Assembly (NCBI GenBank): GCA_021166725.1
Contig: JAJPES010000037.1
Span: forward strand, 1-56,032
Direction: 5' to 3'
From: Burkholderiaceae bacterium
Lineage (GTDB): Bacteria > Pseudomonadota > Gammaproteobacteria > Burkholderiales > Burkholderiaceae_E
DNA length: 56,032 nucleotides
Shown here: in pieces, positions 15,220 through 26,889 of the stretch
Layout of the letters: each line of letters starts with the position of its first letter
Numbering within the stretch: the first letter of the stretch is position 1
Notes under the pieces: model-generated
The model's input: the letters and a program-made list of their open reading frames with translations, nothing else
What the model was told of the DNA's origin: nothing
Database searches by the model: none
Made by a program: the position numbers and the translations under genes

Positions 15220-16389
15220 ATGACTCTCCGCGTTCTTGTCCTCGCTCCGACCCAGGACACGCTGTCGCGCTTGTTCGATTCGATCCCCAAGCGGGGCGAG
15301 TCGATGCAGGTTACCCAGCAGTTGGGCGGCGGCGCCGAACTGAGTGTCGCGGTTCTGAAAGGCGGAGTGGATCTCGCCGTTGCCGAACTTCCGTTGGTGG
15401 GCGACCCTGATCTGTCGTTGATCGAAGCGGCGCTTGCCTCGCAGCCTCGCACGACCCTCATCCTGTCCTGCAACGAATCATCGTCCGATTTCCTGCTCCG
15501 TGCGATGCGCGCGGGAATTCGCGAGATCGTGCTGCCGAACTCGCCTGCCGATGCATTGGCGAAGGCCGTGGAGCGCCAATTCGAGCGACATGCGGCCGCC
15601 CTGGGTCCGGCTCGCAAGGCGCGCACGATCGCTTTCCTCTCCGCCAAGGGCGGCGGCGGTGCCACCTTCCTCGCGACCAACCTCGGATTTGCGCTGGCGT
15701 CACGCGAGCGGCGGGTGGCGCTCTTCGATTTGAATTTGCAGTTCGGCGATGCCGCGCTGTTCGTCTCCGAACAGAAGACGACCCGGAGCGTCGCGGATGT
15801 GGCGCGCGAGATCGACCGGATCGACCCGGCGTTTCTCGAGGCGAATATGCTTCATCCGCAGCCCGGCTACTTCGTGCTGCCGGCGCCGGACACGCCCGAG
15901 CGAGCCGTCGACGTCAGGCCGGAGACGATCGAAAGGATGCTGGGCGTGGCGCGCGGTCGCTACGACTTCGTGCTGCTCGACGTGGGTCGCGTGCTGGATC
16001 GTGTCACGGTTCGCGCGCTCGACGAAGCCGACGTTATCTACGTCGTCATCCAGTCGACGCTGCCCTACCTGCACAACGCGAAAAGGCTCATCGGCGTCCT
16101 CACCGGACTCGGCTACGACCGCAGCAAGGTCAAGGTGATGTTGAACCGGTACGTGAAGGGCGACGAAATCGGCGTTGGGGAGATCGAGAAGACGCTCGGC
16201 ACGGAAGTCGTCATCCAGATCCCGAACAGCTACGCGACTGTCGCGTATTCGATCAACCACGGGGTTTCCGTGTTGAAGCACGCGCCGCGCGACGCGGTAT
16301 CGAAAAGTCTCGCCGATCTCGCCGAGTCGTTGGCGCCTGCACCCGAGCAGCGCCGGGGCTGGTTGCGTGGCGTGCTCGGCGGCCGTTGA
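15220..16389 (+). CDS. cpaE: TadZ/CpaE, ParA-like pilus localisation ATPase
   Basis: A 389-residue protein with an N-terminal receiver-like domain (about residues 1-120, [14 protein letters not shown] fold ending [17 protein letters not shown]) and a C-terminal ParA/MinD domain. The P-loop is the degenerate [18 protein letters not shown], where the second signature lysine of ParA is replaced, as in many TadZ proteins. The switch region [16 protein letters not shown] lacks the usual Asp-hydrophobic-Pro-Pro-Gly pattern. TadZ marks the cell pole or site where the Tad machine assembles. It precedes tadA by 17 bases. Confidence 0.9.
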   Translation: MTLRVLVLAPTQDTLSRLFDSIPKRGESMQVTQQLGGGAELSVAVLKGGVDLAVAELPLVGDPDLSLIEAALASQPRTTLILSCNESSSDFLLRAMRAGIREIVLPNSPADALAKAVERQFERHAAALGPARKARTIAFLSAKGGGGATFLATNLGFALASRERRVALFDLNLQFGDAALFVSEQKTTRSVADVAREIDRIDPAFLEANMLHPQPGYFVLPAPDTPERAVDVRPETIERMLGVARGRYDFVLLDVGRVLDRVTVRALDEADVIYVVIQSTLPYLHNAKRLIGVLTGLGYDRSKVKVMLNRYVKGDEIGVGEIEKTLGTEVVIQIPNSYATVAYSINHGVSVLKHAPRDAVSKSLADLAESLAPAPEQRRGWLRGVLGGR

Positions 16390-16406
16390 TTCACCAGGTG
16401 TCATCC

Positions 16407-17768
16407 ATGTCCGTTTCCACGCTTCGCGCAAACCTGCAGGACGTCCAGGTCGCCGCCTCGGTTACCCGGGGCCATGTGAACGGAGAGGTCGCCGGTACCG
16501 CATACCGGCAGATCGCCAGCGACCTGCATCGCCAGTTGCTCGATCGCATCGACCTCGACGTGATGGGCAAGCTGCCGCCCGACCGGCTGCGCGAGGAGTT
16601 GCGCCTGCTGGTCGAGAAGCTGATCGGCGAAGCCGGGCTCGCGCTGAACAGCATCGAGCGCAAGCAGATCGTCACCGACGTGCAGAACGAGGTGATGGGT
16701 TTGGGTCCGCTCGAGCCGCTGCTTGCCGATCCGTCGGTGTCGGACATCCTGGTCAACGCGCACCACACGGTCTATGTCGAGCGGCGCGGACAGCTCGAGC
16801 GCACCGACGTGCGCTTCGCGAACGACCAGCACCTGATGAAGATCATCGACAAGATCGTCTCGCGGGTGGGGCGGCGCATCGATGAGTCGAGTCCGATGGT
16901 CGATGCGCGCTTGCCCGACGGCTCGCGCGTCAACGCGATCATTCCGCCGCTGGCGATCGATGGGCCGACGATGTCGATCCGGCGCTTCGCCGTCGTTCCA
17001 TTGAAGGCGGAAGACCTCGTCAAGTACAAGTCGATGACGCCGCAGCTCGCGGAGCTGCTCGGCGCAATGGTCAAGGCGCGGCTGAACATCCTGATCTCGG
17101 GCGGCACCGGTTCGGGCAAGACGACGTTGCTGAACATTCTCTCGGCATCGATCCCGGCGCGGGAGCGGGTCGTCACCATCGAGGACGCGGCCGAACTGCA
17201 ACTGCAGCAGCCGCATGTCGTGCGGCTCGAGACGCGACCGCCGAACATCGAAGGCAAGGGCGAGGTCACGCAGCGCGCATTGGTGCGCAACAGCCTGCGC
17301 ATGCGTCCTGACCGGATCATCCTCGGCGAGGTGCGCGGCGCCGAAGCCTTCGACATGTTGCAAGCGATGAACACCGGTCACGAGGGCTCGATGGCGACCG
17401 TGCACGCCAACACGCCGCGCGACGCATTGGCGCGGCTCGAGAACATGCTCGGCATGGCCGGGATGCCGATTCCTGCCAAGGCGATGCGCCAGCAGATCGC
17501 GGCTGCAATCACCGCGGTCGTGCAGGTATCCCGACTGTCGGACGGAAAACGCAAGGTGGTGAGCGTGTCGGAGATCACCGGCATGGAGGGCGAGATCATC
17601 ACGATGCAGGAGATCTTCGTGTTCCAGCAGACCGGCGTTGCACCGGACGGTTCGGTGAACGGCCGCTTCCGCGCGACCGGCGTGCGGCCGCGGTTCCTGG
17701 AAAAGATCAAATCGCAAGGCATCACGCTGCCCGACGTGCTGTTCGACCCGAATCGGAGCTACGAGTGA
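16407..17768 (+). CDS. cpaF: TadA/CpaF, secretion ATPase of the Flp pilus
   Basis: A 453-residue hexameric traffic ATPase that powers pilus extension. The N-terminal domain includes [16 protein letters not shown]. The catalytic core has Walker [15 protein letters not shown], the Asp box [18 protein letters not shown], Walker [20 protein letters not shown] and the His box [19 protein letters not shown]. All key residues are intact. ATG 16407 is chosen; a TTG 21 bases upstream is in frame but less likely. The inner-membrane platform proteins TadB and TadC follow. Confidence 0.95.
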   Translation: MSVSTLRANLQDVQVAASVTRGHVNGEVAGTAYRQIASDLHRQLLDRIDLDVMGKLPPDRLREELRLLVEKLIGEAGLALNSIERKQIVTDVQNEVMGLGPLEPLLADPSVSDILVNAHHTVYVERRGQLERTDVRFANDQHLMKIIDKIVSRVGRRIDESSPMVDARLPDGSRVNAIIPPLAIDGPTMSIRRFAVVPLKAEDLVKYKSMTPQLAELLGAMVKARLNILISGGTGSGKTTLLNILSASIPARERVVTIEDAAELQLQQPHVVRLETRPPNIEGKGEVTQRALVRNSLRMRPDRIILGEVRGAEAFDMLQAMNTGHEGSMATVHANTPRDALARLENMLGMAGMPIPAKAMRQQIAAAITAVVQVSRLSDGKRKVVSVSEITGMEGEIITMQEIFVFQQTGVAPDGSVNGRFRATGVRPRFLEKIKSQGITLPDVLFDPNRSYE

Positions 17769-17817
17769 CTGCCGCGCAGAAGACGATGCCTGCAGCCCGC
17801 CGAACTGAGGTGCATTG

Positions 17818-18792
17818 ATGGATCTCGGTTTCAGCCTGTTCATTCTCGTCACTTTCGTGGCGATCGTGCTGTCGATCGAGGGTGGCTACCTGCTGTGGAA
17901 CGACCGCCGGGGGCCGGAGGTGCAGCGCCTGGAGCGGCGACTGCGCAGCCTGTCTGCCGGGCAGCACGGCACCGACATGGGCTCGCTGCTGAAGGAACGG
18001 CACCTGAGCAACACGCCGTGGATCGACCAGCTGCTGCTCGCCTTGCCGCGGATCTCGTCGCTGGATCGAGTGCTCGAACAGACGGGCAGCTCAATCACGG
18101 TCGCCCGATTCCTGCTCTTCACTTTCCTCGCTGCTGCGGGAACGTTCCTCCTTTTGTTCGTGCTGCGTACGCCGTTCTTCTTCGCCGTGATCATGTCCGC
18201 GGTCGCGGCGATCGTACCGCTATTGGTCGTGCTGCGCATGCGTACGAAGCGCCTGCGCAAGTTCGACGAACAATTGCCCGAGGCGCTCGACCTGATGTCC
18301 CGCGCGCTGCGCGCGGGTCACGCGTTTCCCTCGGCGATGCAGATGGTCGGCACCGAAGCCGCCGAACCCATCGCGTCCGAGTTCCAGACCACCTTCGAGG
18401 AGATCAACTACGGGGTTTCGAGCAGCGACGCGATGCTCAATCTGGCGACCCGTGTACCGAGCATCGATCTACGCTATTTCGTGATCGCCGTTCTTCTGCA
18501 GCGCGAAACCGGCGGCAACCTCTCGGAGATGCTCGACAACCTCGCCACCCTGATTCGCGAGCGCTTCAAGCTCCTCGGCAAGATCCGCGTTCTCTCGGCC
18601 GAGGGCAAGCTGTCGGCCTACATCCTGATCGGGCTGCCGTTCGTCACCGCGGGCGCCATCCTGCTGGTCAATCCCGATTTCATGAAAGTGCTGTGGACCG
18701 ACCCCGTCGGCCTGAAGCTGGTGTTCGGAGCGTTGATCATGATGGTGCTCGGTGCTTTCTGGATGTCGCGCATCGTGAAGATTCGCGTCTAG
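17818..18792 (+). CDS. tadB: TadB, inner-membrane platform protein
   Basis: A 324-residue T2SSF-domain membrane protein. It has an N-terminal helix (FSLFILVTFVAIVLSI), a central pair (FLLFTFLAAAGTFLLLFVL, then FFFAVIMSAVAAIVPLLVVL) and a C-terminal pair (LIGLPFVTAGAILLV, LVFGALIMMVLGAFW). The cytosolic T2SSF part reads FDEQLPEALDLMSRALRAGH and QRETGGNLSEMLDNLATLIR, the family's best-kept segments. It should form the platform with TadC beneath the ATPase TadA. ATG 17818 is used; TTG 17815 is adjacent. Confidence 0.93.
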   Translation: MDLGFSLFILVTFVAIVLSIEGGYLLWNDRRGPEVQRLERRLRSLSAGQHGTDMGSLLKERHLSNTPWIDQLLLALPRISSLDRVLEQTGSSITVARFLLFTFLAAAGTFLLLFVLRTPFFFAVIMSAVAAIVPLLVVLRMRTKRLRKFDEQLPEALDLMSRALRAGHAFPSAMQMVGTEAAEPIASEFQTTFEEINYGVSSSDAMLNLATRVPSIDLRYFVIAVLLQRETGGNLSEMLDNLATLIRERFKLLGKIRVLSAEGKLSAYILIGLPFVTAGAILLVNPDFMKVLWTDPVGLKLVFGALIMMVLGAFWMSRIVKIRV

Positions 18793-18802
18793 AGGCGAGA
18801 CG

Positions 18803-19750
18803 ATGACTTCGGACCAGATCCTGCTTCTTGCGCTGGTATTCGTCGCGGTTTCGGCGGCGGTGCTCGGCATCGCTTTGGTGGCCACGCGCGGTGCGGCGGT
18901 GCGCGGGCGGCTGCGCGGTCTCTCCGTCGGAGGCTCGGTTCTCGACCAGGGACCGGGAGTCAATGAATGGCACGAGCGGATCGTCAAGGTGGCGAAGCCG
19001 GTCGCGAAGCTGGCGACGCCGACTGACGAAGCCGATGTTTCGAAGCTGCGCGCGAAGTTTCTTCATGCCGGGATTCGAGGGCAATCGGCACCGGTACTGT
19101 ATTTCGCCGCGAAGGCGGTGCTCGCCGTCCTGTTGCCGATGTCGTTCACGTTCCTTGCGCGCTTCGCCGACTGGACGTTGAGCACGCAGACGTCGACTGC
19201 CGCGCTGCTGCTGCTCGCCGCGATCGGCTATTACCTTCCGACGTCGGTGCTCGCCTACAAGACGCGTCAGCGCCAGCTCGAGCTGTTCGAAGCCTTTCCC
19301 GACGCACTCGATCTGATGATCGTCTGCGTCGAGGCCGGTCTCGGCCTGGACATGGCGCTGAACAAGACGGCCGAGGAGATGAAGATCCGAAGTCCGGAAC
19401 TGGCCGAGGAGCTGGAGATGGTTGCGCTCGAGTTGCGGGTCGGCTCGAGCCGCGAACGCGCGCTGCGAAACCTGGCGATGCGCACGGGCCTGGACGAAGT
19501 GAATACCTTCGCCACGATGTTGATCCAGGCCGATCGCTTCGGGACCAGCCTGGCCGAATCGCTGCGCGTGCATGCCGACATGCTGCGTACGCGTCGCCGG
19601 CTGCGCGCCGAAGAGGCCGCGGCGAAGATCGCGTTGAAACTGCTGTTTCCATTGATCTTCTTCATTTTCCCCTCGTTGCTTCTCGTGCTGCTCGGGCCGG
19701 CAATGATCCAGATTTACCGGATCCTGTTGCCGACGATGGCGGGCTCGTAA
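18803..19750 (+). CDS. tadC: TadC, inner-membrane platform protein
   Basis: A 315-residue partner of TadB with the same T2SSF domain. The key segment is LELFEAFPDALDLMIVCVEA, then GLGLDMALNKTAEEM, and IQADRFGTSLAESLRVHADM. Membrane helices lie at the N-terminus (ILLLALVFVAVSAAVLGIAL), in the middle (AALLLLAAIGYYLPTSVLA) and at the C-terminus (LLFPLIFFIFPSLLLVLLG). It starts 10 bases after tadB and is followed by the TPR lipoprotein gene after 6 bases. Confidence 0.93.
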   Translation: MTSDQILLLALVFVAVSAAVLGIALVATRGAAVRGRLRGLSVGGSVLDQGPGVNEWHERIVKVAKPVAKLATPTDEADVSKLRAKFLHAGIRGQSAPVLYFAAKAVLAVLLPMSFTFLARFADWTLSTQTSTAALLLLAAIGYYLPTSVLAYKTRQRQLELFEAFPDALDLMIVCVEAGLGLDMALNKTAEEMKIRSPELAEELEMVALELRVGSSRERALRNLAMRTGLDEVNTFATMLIQADRFGTSLAESLRVHADMLRTRRRLRAEEAAAKIALKLLFPLIFFIFPSLLLVLLGPAMIQIYRILLPTMAGS

Positions 19751-19756
19751 GAGGAG

Positions 19757-21070
19757 ATGAACATGCCGCGACTGTCCATCGTCGCTTGTGCCTGCGCCGC
19801 AGCCTTGATGAGCGGTTGCGCGCAAATGGGTCCGGTTTCCGAATCTTCGGGAATGAAGGTCGCCCCGGTTTATCGTGTGCAACAGCCCGCAGGCACCGCC
19901 GCCGGGCAGTATGCGGTGGGTCGAATGGACCTCGCTGAAGGCCGCATCGATGCCGCGATCGTCCGGTTCGGCAATGCGCTGAAGCTCGATCCGCGCTTCG
20001 TCGAGGCGCACAACGGCCTGGGGGTCGCGCTTGGCCTGCAGGGTCGCTTCGACGAGTCTGCGGAGGCGTTTGGCGCGGCGCTCGCGATCGATCCTGCCGC
20101 AGCGCACGTCCTGAGCAACCTCGGCTTCGCCCAGATGAAAGCTGGCCGTCTGCACGATGCACGACATTCGCTCGGCCAGTCGCTCGCACTCGATCCGACG
20201 AACGCCCGCACTCGGGAGAATGTGCGTCAGCTTGCCGGTCTGCAGCGAGACGATGGTCCGGCGTCGACCGCAACCGGGATCGACACGGCGGCGGAGACAG
20301 CGAGCAAATCGCTGCAAGTCGCTGCCAACGTGGCGGATACGGCGCCTGCTCCGCAGCGACCGTCGCAGTCCGAAACGGTGCTGTCTCGTTCCGACGACTC
20401 GGTGCTCGTGCGGGTCTCCGCAAACGTGTATGCGTTGCGTCACACCGAACGAAGGGCCGAGCTCGAAGCGGCGCGGGTGGTTCCGTTGCTCGAGCGGCAG
20501 GGCACGGCGAAACCGCTGGCACTCGTCGTCGGGATGCAAGAGGCCGAGACCCCGGCTATCGCGACGTCTTCGACGACTTCGGTAGCCGTTCGCTCGTCGA
20601 CGTTGCCTCGGCAGGCGACGAGCGCTTCGCCGAAACAGCACGGCAGCCGGGTGCCGGTCTCACGCTTCGAAGTCAGCAACGGTGCCGGCATCGAACGCCT
20701 CGCCGCGCGCACCGCAACGCAACTGGCCCGTTCCGGCATAGGCATCTCGCGCGTATCGAACTACGAGCGATTCGATCGAGTGACGACCGAGGTCCACTAT
20801 CGCAAGGGCTTCCTCGAAGACGCGCGCGTCGTGCAGAAGAACCTGCCGGTGCCGGCGAAACTTGTCGCGAGCAGGAACTTGCGGCCCGACGTCAACGTTC
20901 GTCTGGTATTGGGCCGCGACATGGTGCAGTCGCGTATCGCCGAGTGGTACGAAGGTGACGACGCCGTGGCTGCCACCTCGCCTGAGTCTGGCGTTCTCGA
21001 GGACGCGTCCGCGCGAGACGTTGAACGTGTCGCGATGCGGTCCGTCGCGGGCGGCTGGCGCTACCTGTAG
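19757..21070 (+). CDS. tadD: TadD-like TPR lipoprotein with C-terminal LytR_C-type domain
   Basis: A 437-residue lipoprotein; the lipobox is [12 protein letters not shown], lipidated at about residue 22. TPR repeats occupy residues about 50-150 ([20 protein letters not shown], then [40 protein letters not shown]). After a variable middle comes a LytR_C-like domain: [35 protein letters not shown], ending [10 protein letters not shown]. TadD TPR lipoproteins are thought to help the secretin. The added LytR_C-type end suggests contact with cell-wall polymer, which is inference. Start ATG 19757 follows GAGGAG. It closes the Tad operon. Confidence 0.85.
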   Translation: MNMPRLSIVACACAAALMSGCAQMGPVSESSGMKVAPVYRVQQPAGTAAGQYAVGRMDLAEGRIDAAIVRFGNALKLDPRFVEAHNGLGVALGLQGRFDESAEAFGAALAIDPAAAHVLSNLGFAQMKAGRLHDARHSLGQSLALDPTNARTRENVRQLAGLQRDDGPASTATGIDTAAETASKSLQVAANVADTAPAPQRPSQSETVLSRSDDSVLVRVSANVYALRHTERRAELEAARVVPLLERQGTAKPLALVVGMQEAETPAIATSSTTSVAVRSSTLPRQATSASPKQHGSRVPVSRFEVSNGAGIERLAARTATQLARSGIGISRVSNYERFDRVTTEVHYRKGFLEDARVVQKNLPVPAKLVASRNLRPDVNVRLVLGRDMVQSRIAEWYEGDDAVAATSPESGVLEDASARDVERVAMRSVAGGWRYL

Positions 21071-21276
21071 GCGCTTTCCATTTCGAGGGCCTCCTCGCCG
21101 CAGCAGCTTCTCGGCAGGAGCGGATTCGCCCCGACCTGGGAGCGGTGGCATCGGCGAGACGGTCGGCGGCGCGTGCTGCATTGCGGCTGCTGCGCCGAAA
21201 TCTCCTGGCGTCCTCCACGGCAGGCGCTTACGACGTGGCAGAATCCGCCCCTCCCAGCATTCGCCCCCGGGCCTCG

Positions 21277-23739
<2,463 letters not shown>

Positions 23740-23773
23740 AGGCGCTTGATCGGGCGGAGGTTGCGAAACGCTG

Positions 23774-24205
23774 TCAGGGGGCGATCAGTGCCAGCCGCGG
23801 GAAGTAGGTGGCATAGCCGGATCGATCTCGGGTGAGTACAGCAAGATTCGCTACAGCCGCGTGCGCGCCGAGATAGAAGTCGGGAAGGGGGCGCGCCCGG
23901 GAGCCGCCCCTGCTGCGATAGATCCAGAAAGCGCGAGCCGCCAGCGCCGCGCAGGACCACGGCAGTGAACTGCGCACTGTGTCGTACACATCGAGCAGAG
24001 CGTCCAGCATATGGACGTCCGGCTGCGGAACGAGCAGTTCCGTGTAGACGATGACGTTCACGTGCAGTTGCGCCCGCTCGCTGCAATGCTGCAGCTGGTC
24101 GACTGCCCAGTCATGCCAGGCGCTTTCTTCGTCGAGGCAATCGACCCAGACGTTGGTATCGACGAGGACGCCGGCGCTGCCGTCGTACTGCGAGAGCGGC
24201 GTCAC
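23774..24205 (-). CDS. vapC: VapC PIN toxin, module 1
   Basis: A 143-residue PIN-domain ribonuclease. The active-site acids are in GVLVDTNVWVDCLDEES, the Glu in VIVYTELLVPQ, the Asp in ARPLPDFYLGAHAA, and the C-terminal motif is VLTRDRSGYATYFPRLALI. The GTG start overlaps the antitoxin stop (GTGA, 24205-24202). By eye it is identical at roughly four in five residues to the VapC at 28284-28718, so the two modules are paralogues. The gene is convergent with tex, and its stop lies 34 bases from the proximal tex-end repeat. Confidence 0.9.
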   Translation of the reverse strand: MTPLSQYDGSAGVLVDTNVWVDCLDEESAWHDWAVDQLQHCSERAQLHVNVIVYTELLVPQPDVHMLDALLDVYDTVRSSLPWSCAALAARAFWIYRSRGGSRARPLPDFYLGAHAAVANLAVLTRDRSGYATYFPRLALIAP

Positions 24206-24501
24206 TTATCGCGCGAGTGGCGGCTGTCGGTTTCGGGGAGTCGATCCGAATCCTCCCCGCGCAGGAACTCCATGATCTCGTCCGCACTGAGTTGGCGGAA
24301 CTCCGGGGCGAGGCTGCGGCGCACACGAGCGGCGGCCGCGCGCAATGCTGCACGGCGATCCTCGCGCACGTGGCTCGCGACCGGAGTCAGCACGATTTTG
24401 CCGCCCTCGAGGCTGAACGTGACCTCGGTCCCTGGCCGTATCCCCGCCGCTTCCCGGATCGGTTTAGGGATCGTTACCTGTCCTTTGTCGGTGACCTGCA
24501 T
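24202..24501 (-). CDS. vapB: VapB antitoxin (AbrB/MazE fold), module 1
   Basis: A 99-residue antitoxin. The N-terminal swapped-hairpin AbrB domain reads MQVTDKGQVTIPKPIREAAG, IRPGTEVTFSLEGGKIVLTP. The C-terminal toxin-binding part (RRSLAPEFRQLSADEIMEFL) is followed by a charged tail. It is coupled to vapC by the four-base overlap. Upstream (plus strand 24502-24574) the sequence is AT-richer than its surroundings and contains two TTACT units on the minus strand as possible operator half-sites. Confidence 0.9.
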   Translation of the reverse strand: MQVTDKGQVTIPKPIREAAGIRPGTEVTFSLEGGKIVLTPVASHVREDRRAALRAAAARVRRSLAPEFRQLSADEIMEFLRGEDSDRLPETDSRHSRDK

Positions 24502-24574
24502 GGTTGCAAAGTAAGAGTAAGAAGCCGGAATCCTACATCACTGCGATGCCGAGATCAGTACAAGCTTCGTGCGG

Positions 24575-24590
24575 GCGTTGAAGCGGTAGA
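24575..24590 (+). repeat. Direct repeat, distal copy (second tex 3' end)
   Basis: This exact 16-base copy of the tex end, GCGTTGAAGCGGTAGA, stands alone in non-coding sequence 835 bases beyond tex. It lies directly before the hairpin at 24592-24624, which would be a natural tex terminator. The distal copy is therefore likely the original 3' end, displaced when vapBC-1 arrived. Confidence 0.8.
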
Positions 24591-24591
24591 C

Positions 24592-24624
24592 GCGAAGCGC
24601 CGACCACCTGAGTCGGCGCTTCGC
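24592..24624. terminator. Strong stem-loop, shared terminator candidate
   Basis: GCGAAGCGCCGAC (24592-24604) pairs perfectly with GTCGGCGCTTCGC (24612-24624) around the loop CACCTGA. It lies 10 bases past the stop of the minus-strand lipoprotein gene and just after the displaced tex end, so it could serve both strands. There is no clear T-run. Confidence 0.6.
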
Positions 24625-24634
24625 CTTGCACACG

Positions 24635-26743
24635 CTACGGCAACTGATACATCGCGTAGAAGTTCGCGTATTCACGCCCGGTCGAGTCGGCCGACCACAG
24701 CTGCAGTCCGGTCAGCGCCGCTCCCGCGGCGTAGCCGGGGCCGGCGTTGAAGCAGTGCATGTCTCCTGCCGACTGCGGGGAGCAAGGTACCGTGATGGAG
24801 CGCGCCGTCGACGAGAAGCCGATTCCGTCGTTGAAGCGCGAGCCCGCGTAGCTTCCGTATAGCGTGATCGAGGTCGGCGGCATCTGCCCTGCCAACACCG
24901 ACCAGCCGGGCCCCCCGTTGTCGGTGGCGATCGTGGCTCGCTCGTCCGCCTCGAGCAGCAGTTGTCCCGCGAACGGCTGGCCGGCTGGTTGAACCGCTGC
25001 CTGGACGTCCGCGACGAGTTGAGGAAGCAGTTCCGCGAAGCCCTTGGCACGCAGTTCCCCGATCGAAAGTGCACGCGAACGCGTCCTGTAGTACTGGGTC
25101 GCGTCGGGGCTGGCGCCCGTGTTGCCGGCGAGGAAGTAGTCGAACTTCCAGCTGCCCGCCGATATGCTCCTCACGAGCTCTTCGTCCGTCCATTGAACGG
25201 GGGCGAAGACGAGCGTCGGCGTGTCGGCCACCGAAGGATGCGCACGCGTCGTGGAGCCGTCGACGTACTCCGCGCGCAGTCGGGCGAAGTTCGAGCCGGT
25301 GGAGGATCCGTTGCGGCGGAACGCGAGCTGCGACTGGCCTGCATCGGGATAAAGAACCAGGAGGACGCCCTTCGGCGTGGTCACCTCGACGCGGTCGAAG
25401 ACGAAGTTGCCGCCGGCGACAAGGTTGGCGACCTGCGGCGTGTAGCCGGTGCTGAAGTAGCTGAAGGACTCCTGCCCGAGCGTCACGAAGTTGCGCCTCT
25501 GATGGTAGGCAACGACGTGGCCCGGATAGGCGTACTGGTTTCCGACCAGGCGCAGTGAGCCATCCGCGCTCTTTCTGGCGACGAATGCGCCAAAGGTTTC
25601 GCCGCCCTGCGCATCGCGCGTCTTGTAGCCGACGACATGATCGCCGTTGCCGCGGGTGAACTCGTAGCTTCCCTGGCTGAACACGACGCCGTCGGCCCCG
25701 CGCCGGAACAGGCTGGTAAAGGCGCCCTGGTTGTTCGACGTGCGCTGGACCACCGCGCCGTTGTGCTTGTAGAGCGACGGATCGTCGTCGACGAACACGC
25801 CTCGGCATTCTGCGGCGATGACGTCGTGCGCGGTGCCGACAACGGCGTCCGACGAGGCCGTTGCCCCGGCGATCCGCTGTTCGAAAGGCACGCCGTAACA
25901 GGCCGTCAGTCGTTGCATCAACGCGGCAATCCGCACCGAGAGGCCTTCCTCGGTCAGCGAGCCGCCGTCGATCGTCGTTCCTCCGATCGCCGTCGGCGTG
26001 ATCTGGTTGTCCGCGGTGATCGACGCGAGCGACTGGTCGCTGATGAAGAAGATCGTCGGCGGACTCTGGTCGTCGCCGCCGGACTTGAGCGCGATCTCGA
26101 TGTTCGCGCTGCTGCCCGAGGGCACGATCGTCACGCGGATCGAATCGAGCAGCTGGTCGTGTCCGGTGCCGTCGGTCGCGAAGGCGTCGCGCAGCGGGTC
26201 GAAGTCGCCCGTTCCGCTGGCCGCGAGCAGCGGCGCCATGATCGTCTTCACGTCCTGCACGGTGGCCGCCACCTTCTCGGGCGTGATCTGCGCCGTGCCC
26301 GATGCGAGTTCCTCGGCCAGCTTCGTTGGATCGCCGGAGCTCGACAGCCGCGATGCGATCAACGTCGTGATTGGCGTCACGTTGGCGGTGGTCACGTCGG
26401 CCGACTCGACGACGCTCACCAGGGTTTCGGCGTCGCCGGTGGAGGACAGGCGGGTGGCAACGAGCACGAAGGCCGGCGTTGCGCCCTCGGCGAGCGTGAC
26501 GCTGTAGATGCCGCTGCCGTCCACCGGAGCGCTGGTACCGACGACCGCACCCTTGCTGTCGAGGACGGAGACAACGCCGCCGGTGAAGGCGGCGCCCGTG
26601 GCTGCCACGCCGGTGAGAACCATGCTTTTCGGTTCCGGTGGTCCTTCGGAGGTGGACGAACCACCACCTCCACAGCCGGCCAGGATCGTCGCACCGGCGC
26701 ATCCGAGTGCGACAAGCAGTTTACGGATGGACGGGATCGGCAC
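24635..26743 (-). CDS. Large predicted surface or periplasmic lipoprotein
   Basis: A 702-residue protein with a lipobox (LLVALGCAGATILAGCGGGG, lipidated Cys near residue 24) followed by a Gly/Ser/Pro linker. Residues about 40-110 resemble a carboxypeptidase-regulatory-like beta-sandwich (LTGVAATGAAFTGGVVSVLD, VDGSGIYSVTLAEG), common in lipoproteins of Burkholderiales. The next part (VTPITTLIASRLSSSGDPTK) recurs in such proteins. The remaining 500 residues are unrecognised, and the gene cannot be given a function. The GTG start has AGGAG in front. It is divergent from a LuxR-type regulator, with a 22-bp palindrome between them. Confidence 0.75.
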   Translation of the reverse strand: MPIPSIRKLLVALGCAGATILAGCGGGGSSTSEGPPEPKSMVLTGVAATGAAFTGGVVSVLDSKGAVVGTSAPVDGSGIYSVTLAEGATPAFVLVATRLSSTGDAETLVSVVESADVTTANVTPITTLIASRLSSSGDPTKLAEELASGTAQITPEKVAATVQDVKTIMAPLLAASGTGDFDPLRDAFATDGTGHDQLLDSIRVTIVPSGSSANIEIALKSGGDDQSPPTIFFISDQSLASITADNQITPTAIGGTTIDGGSLTEEGLSVRIAALMQRLTACYGVPFEQRIAGATASSDAVVGTAHDVIAAECRGVFVDDDPSLYKHNGAVVQRTSNNQGAFTSLFRRGADGVVFSQGSYEFTRGNGDHVVGYKTRDAQGGETFGAFVARKSADGSLRLVGNQYAYPGHVVAYHQRRNFVTLGQESFSYFSTGYTPQVANLVAGGNFVFDRVEVTTPKGVLLVLYPDAGQSQLAFRRNGSSTGSNFARLRAEYVDGSTTRAHPSVADTPTLVFAPVQWTDEELVRSISAGSWKFDYFLAGNTGASPDATQYYRTRSRALSIGELRAKGFAELLPQLVADVQAAVQPAGQPFAGQLLLEADERATIATDNGGPGWSVLAGQMPPTSITLYGSYAGSRFNDGIGFSSTARSITVPCSPQSAGDMHCFNAGPGYAAGAALTGLQLWSADSTGREYANFYAMYQLP

Positions 26744-26847
26744 GGTTTTCTCCTGTTGATGAACAAGTCGAGTGCGCCACCGGCAATCGAACGCGCACGG
26801 ATGAAAGACTCTTGCCGGCCGAGGCTATCGACACAAAGGCGTCAGAC

Positions 26848-26869
26848 GCACCTACCATCTGGTAGGTGC
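26848..26869. promoter_or_regulatory. 22-bp perfect palindrome in the lipoprotein/regulator gap
   Basis: GCACCTACCA (26848-26857) and TGGTAGGTGC (26860-26869) are perfect arms around a TC centre. The shape (ACCT-N-CC then GG-N-AGGT, about 20 bases) is like lux-box operators bound by LuxR-type dimers. It lies 21 bases before the regulator start and 105 bases before the lipoprotein start, so it could control either or both. Confidence 0.6.
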
Positions 26870-26889
26870 TACTGCCGACGTGATCTGCG

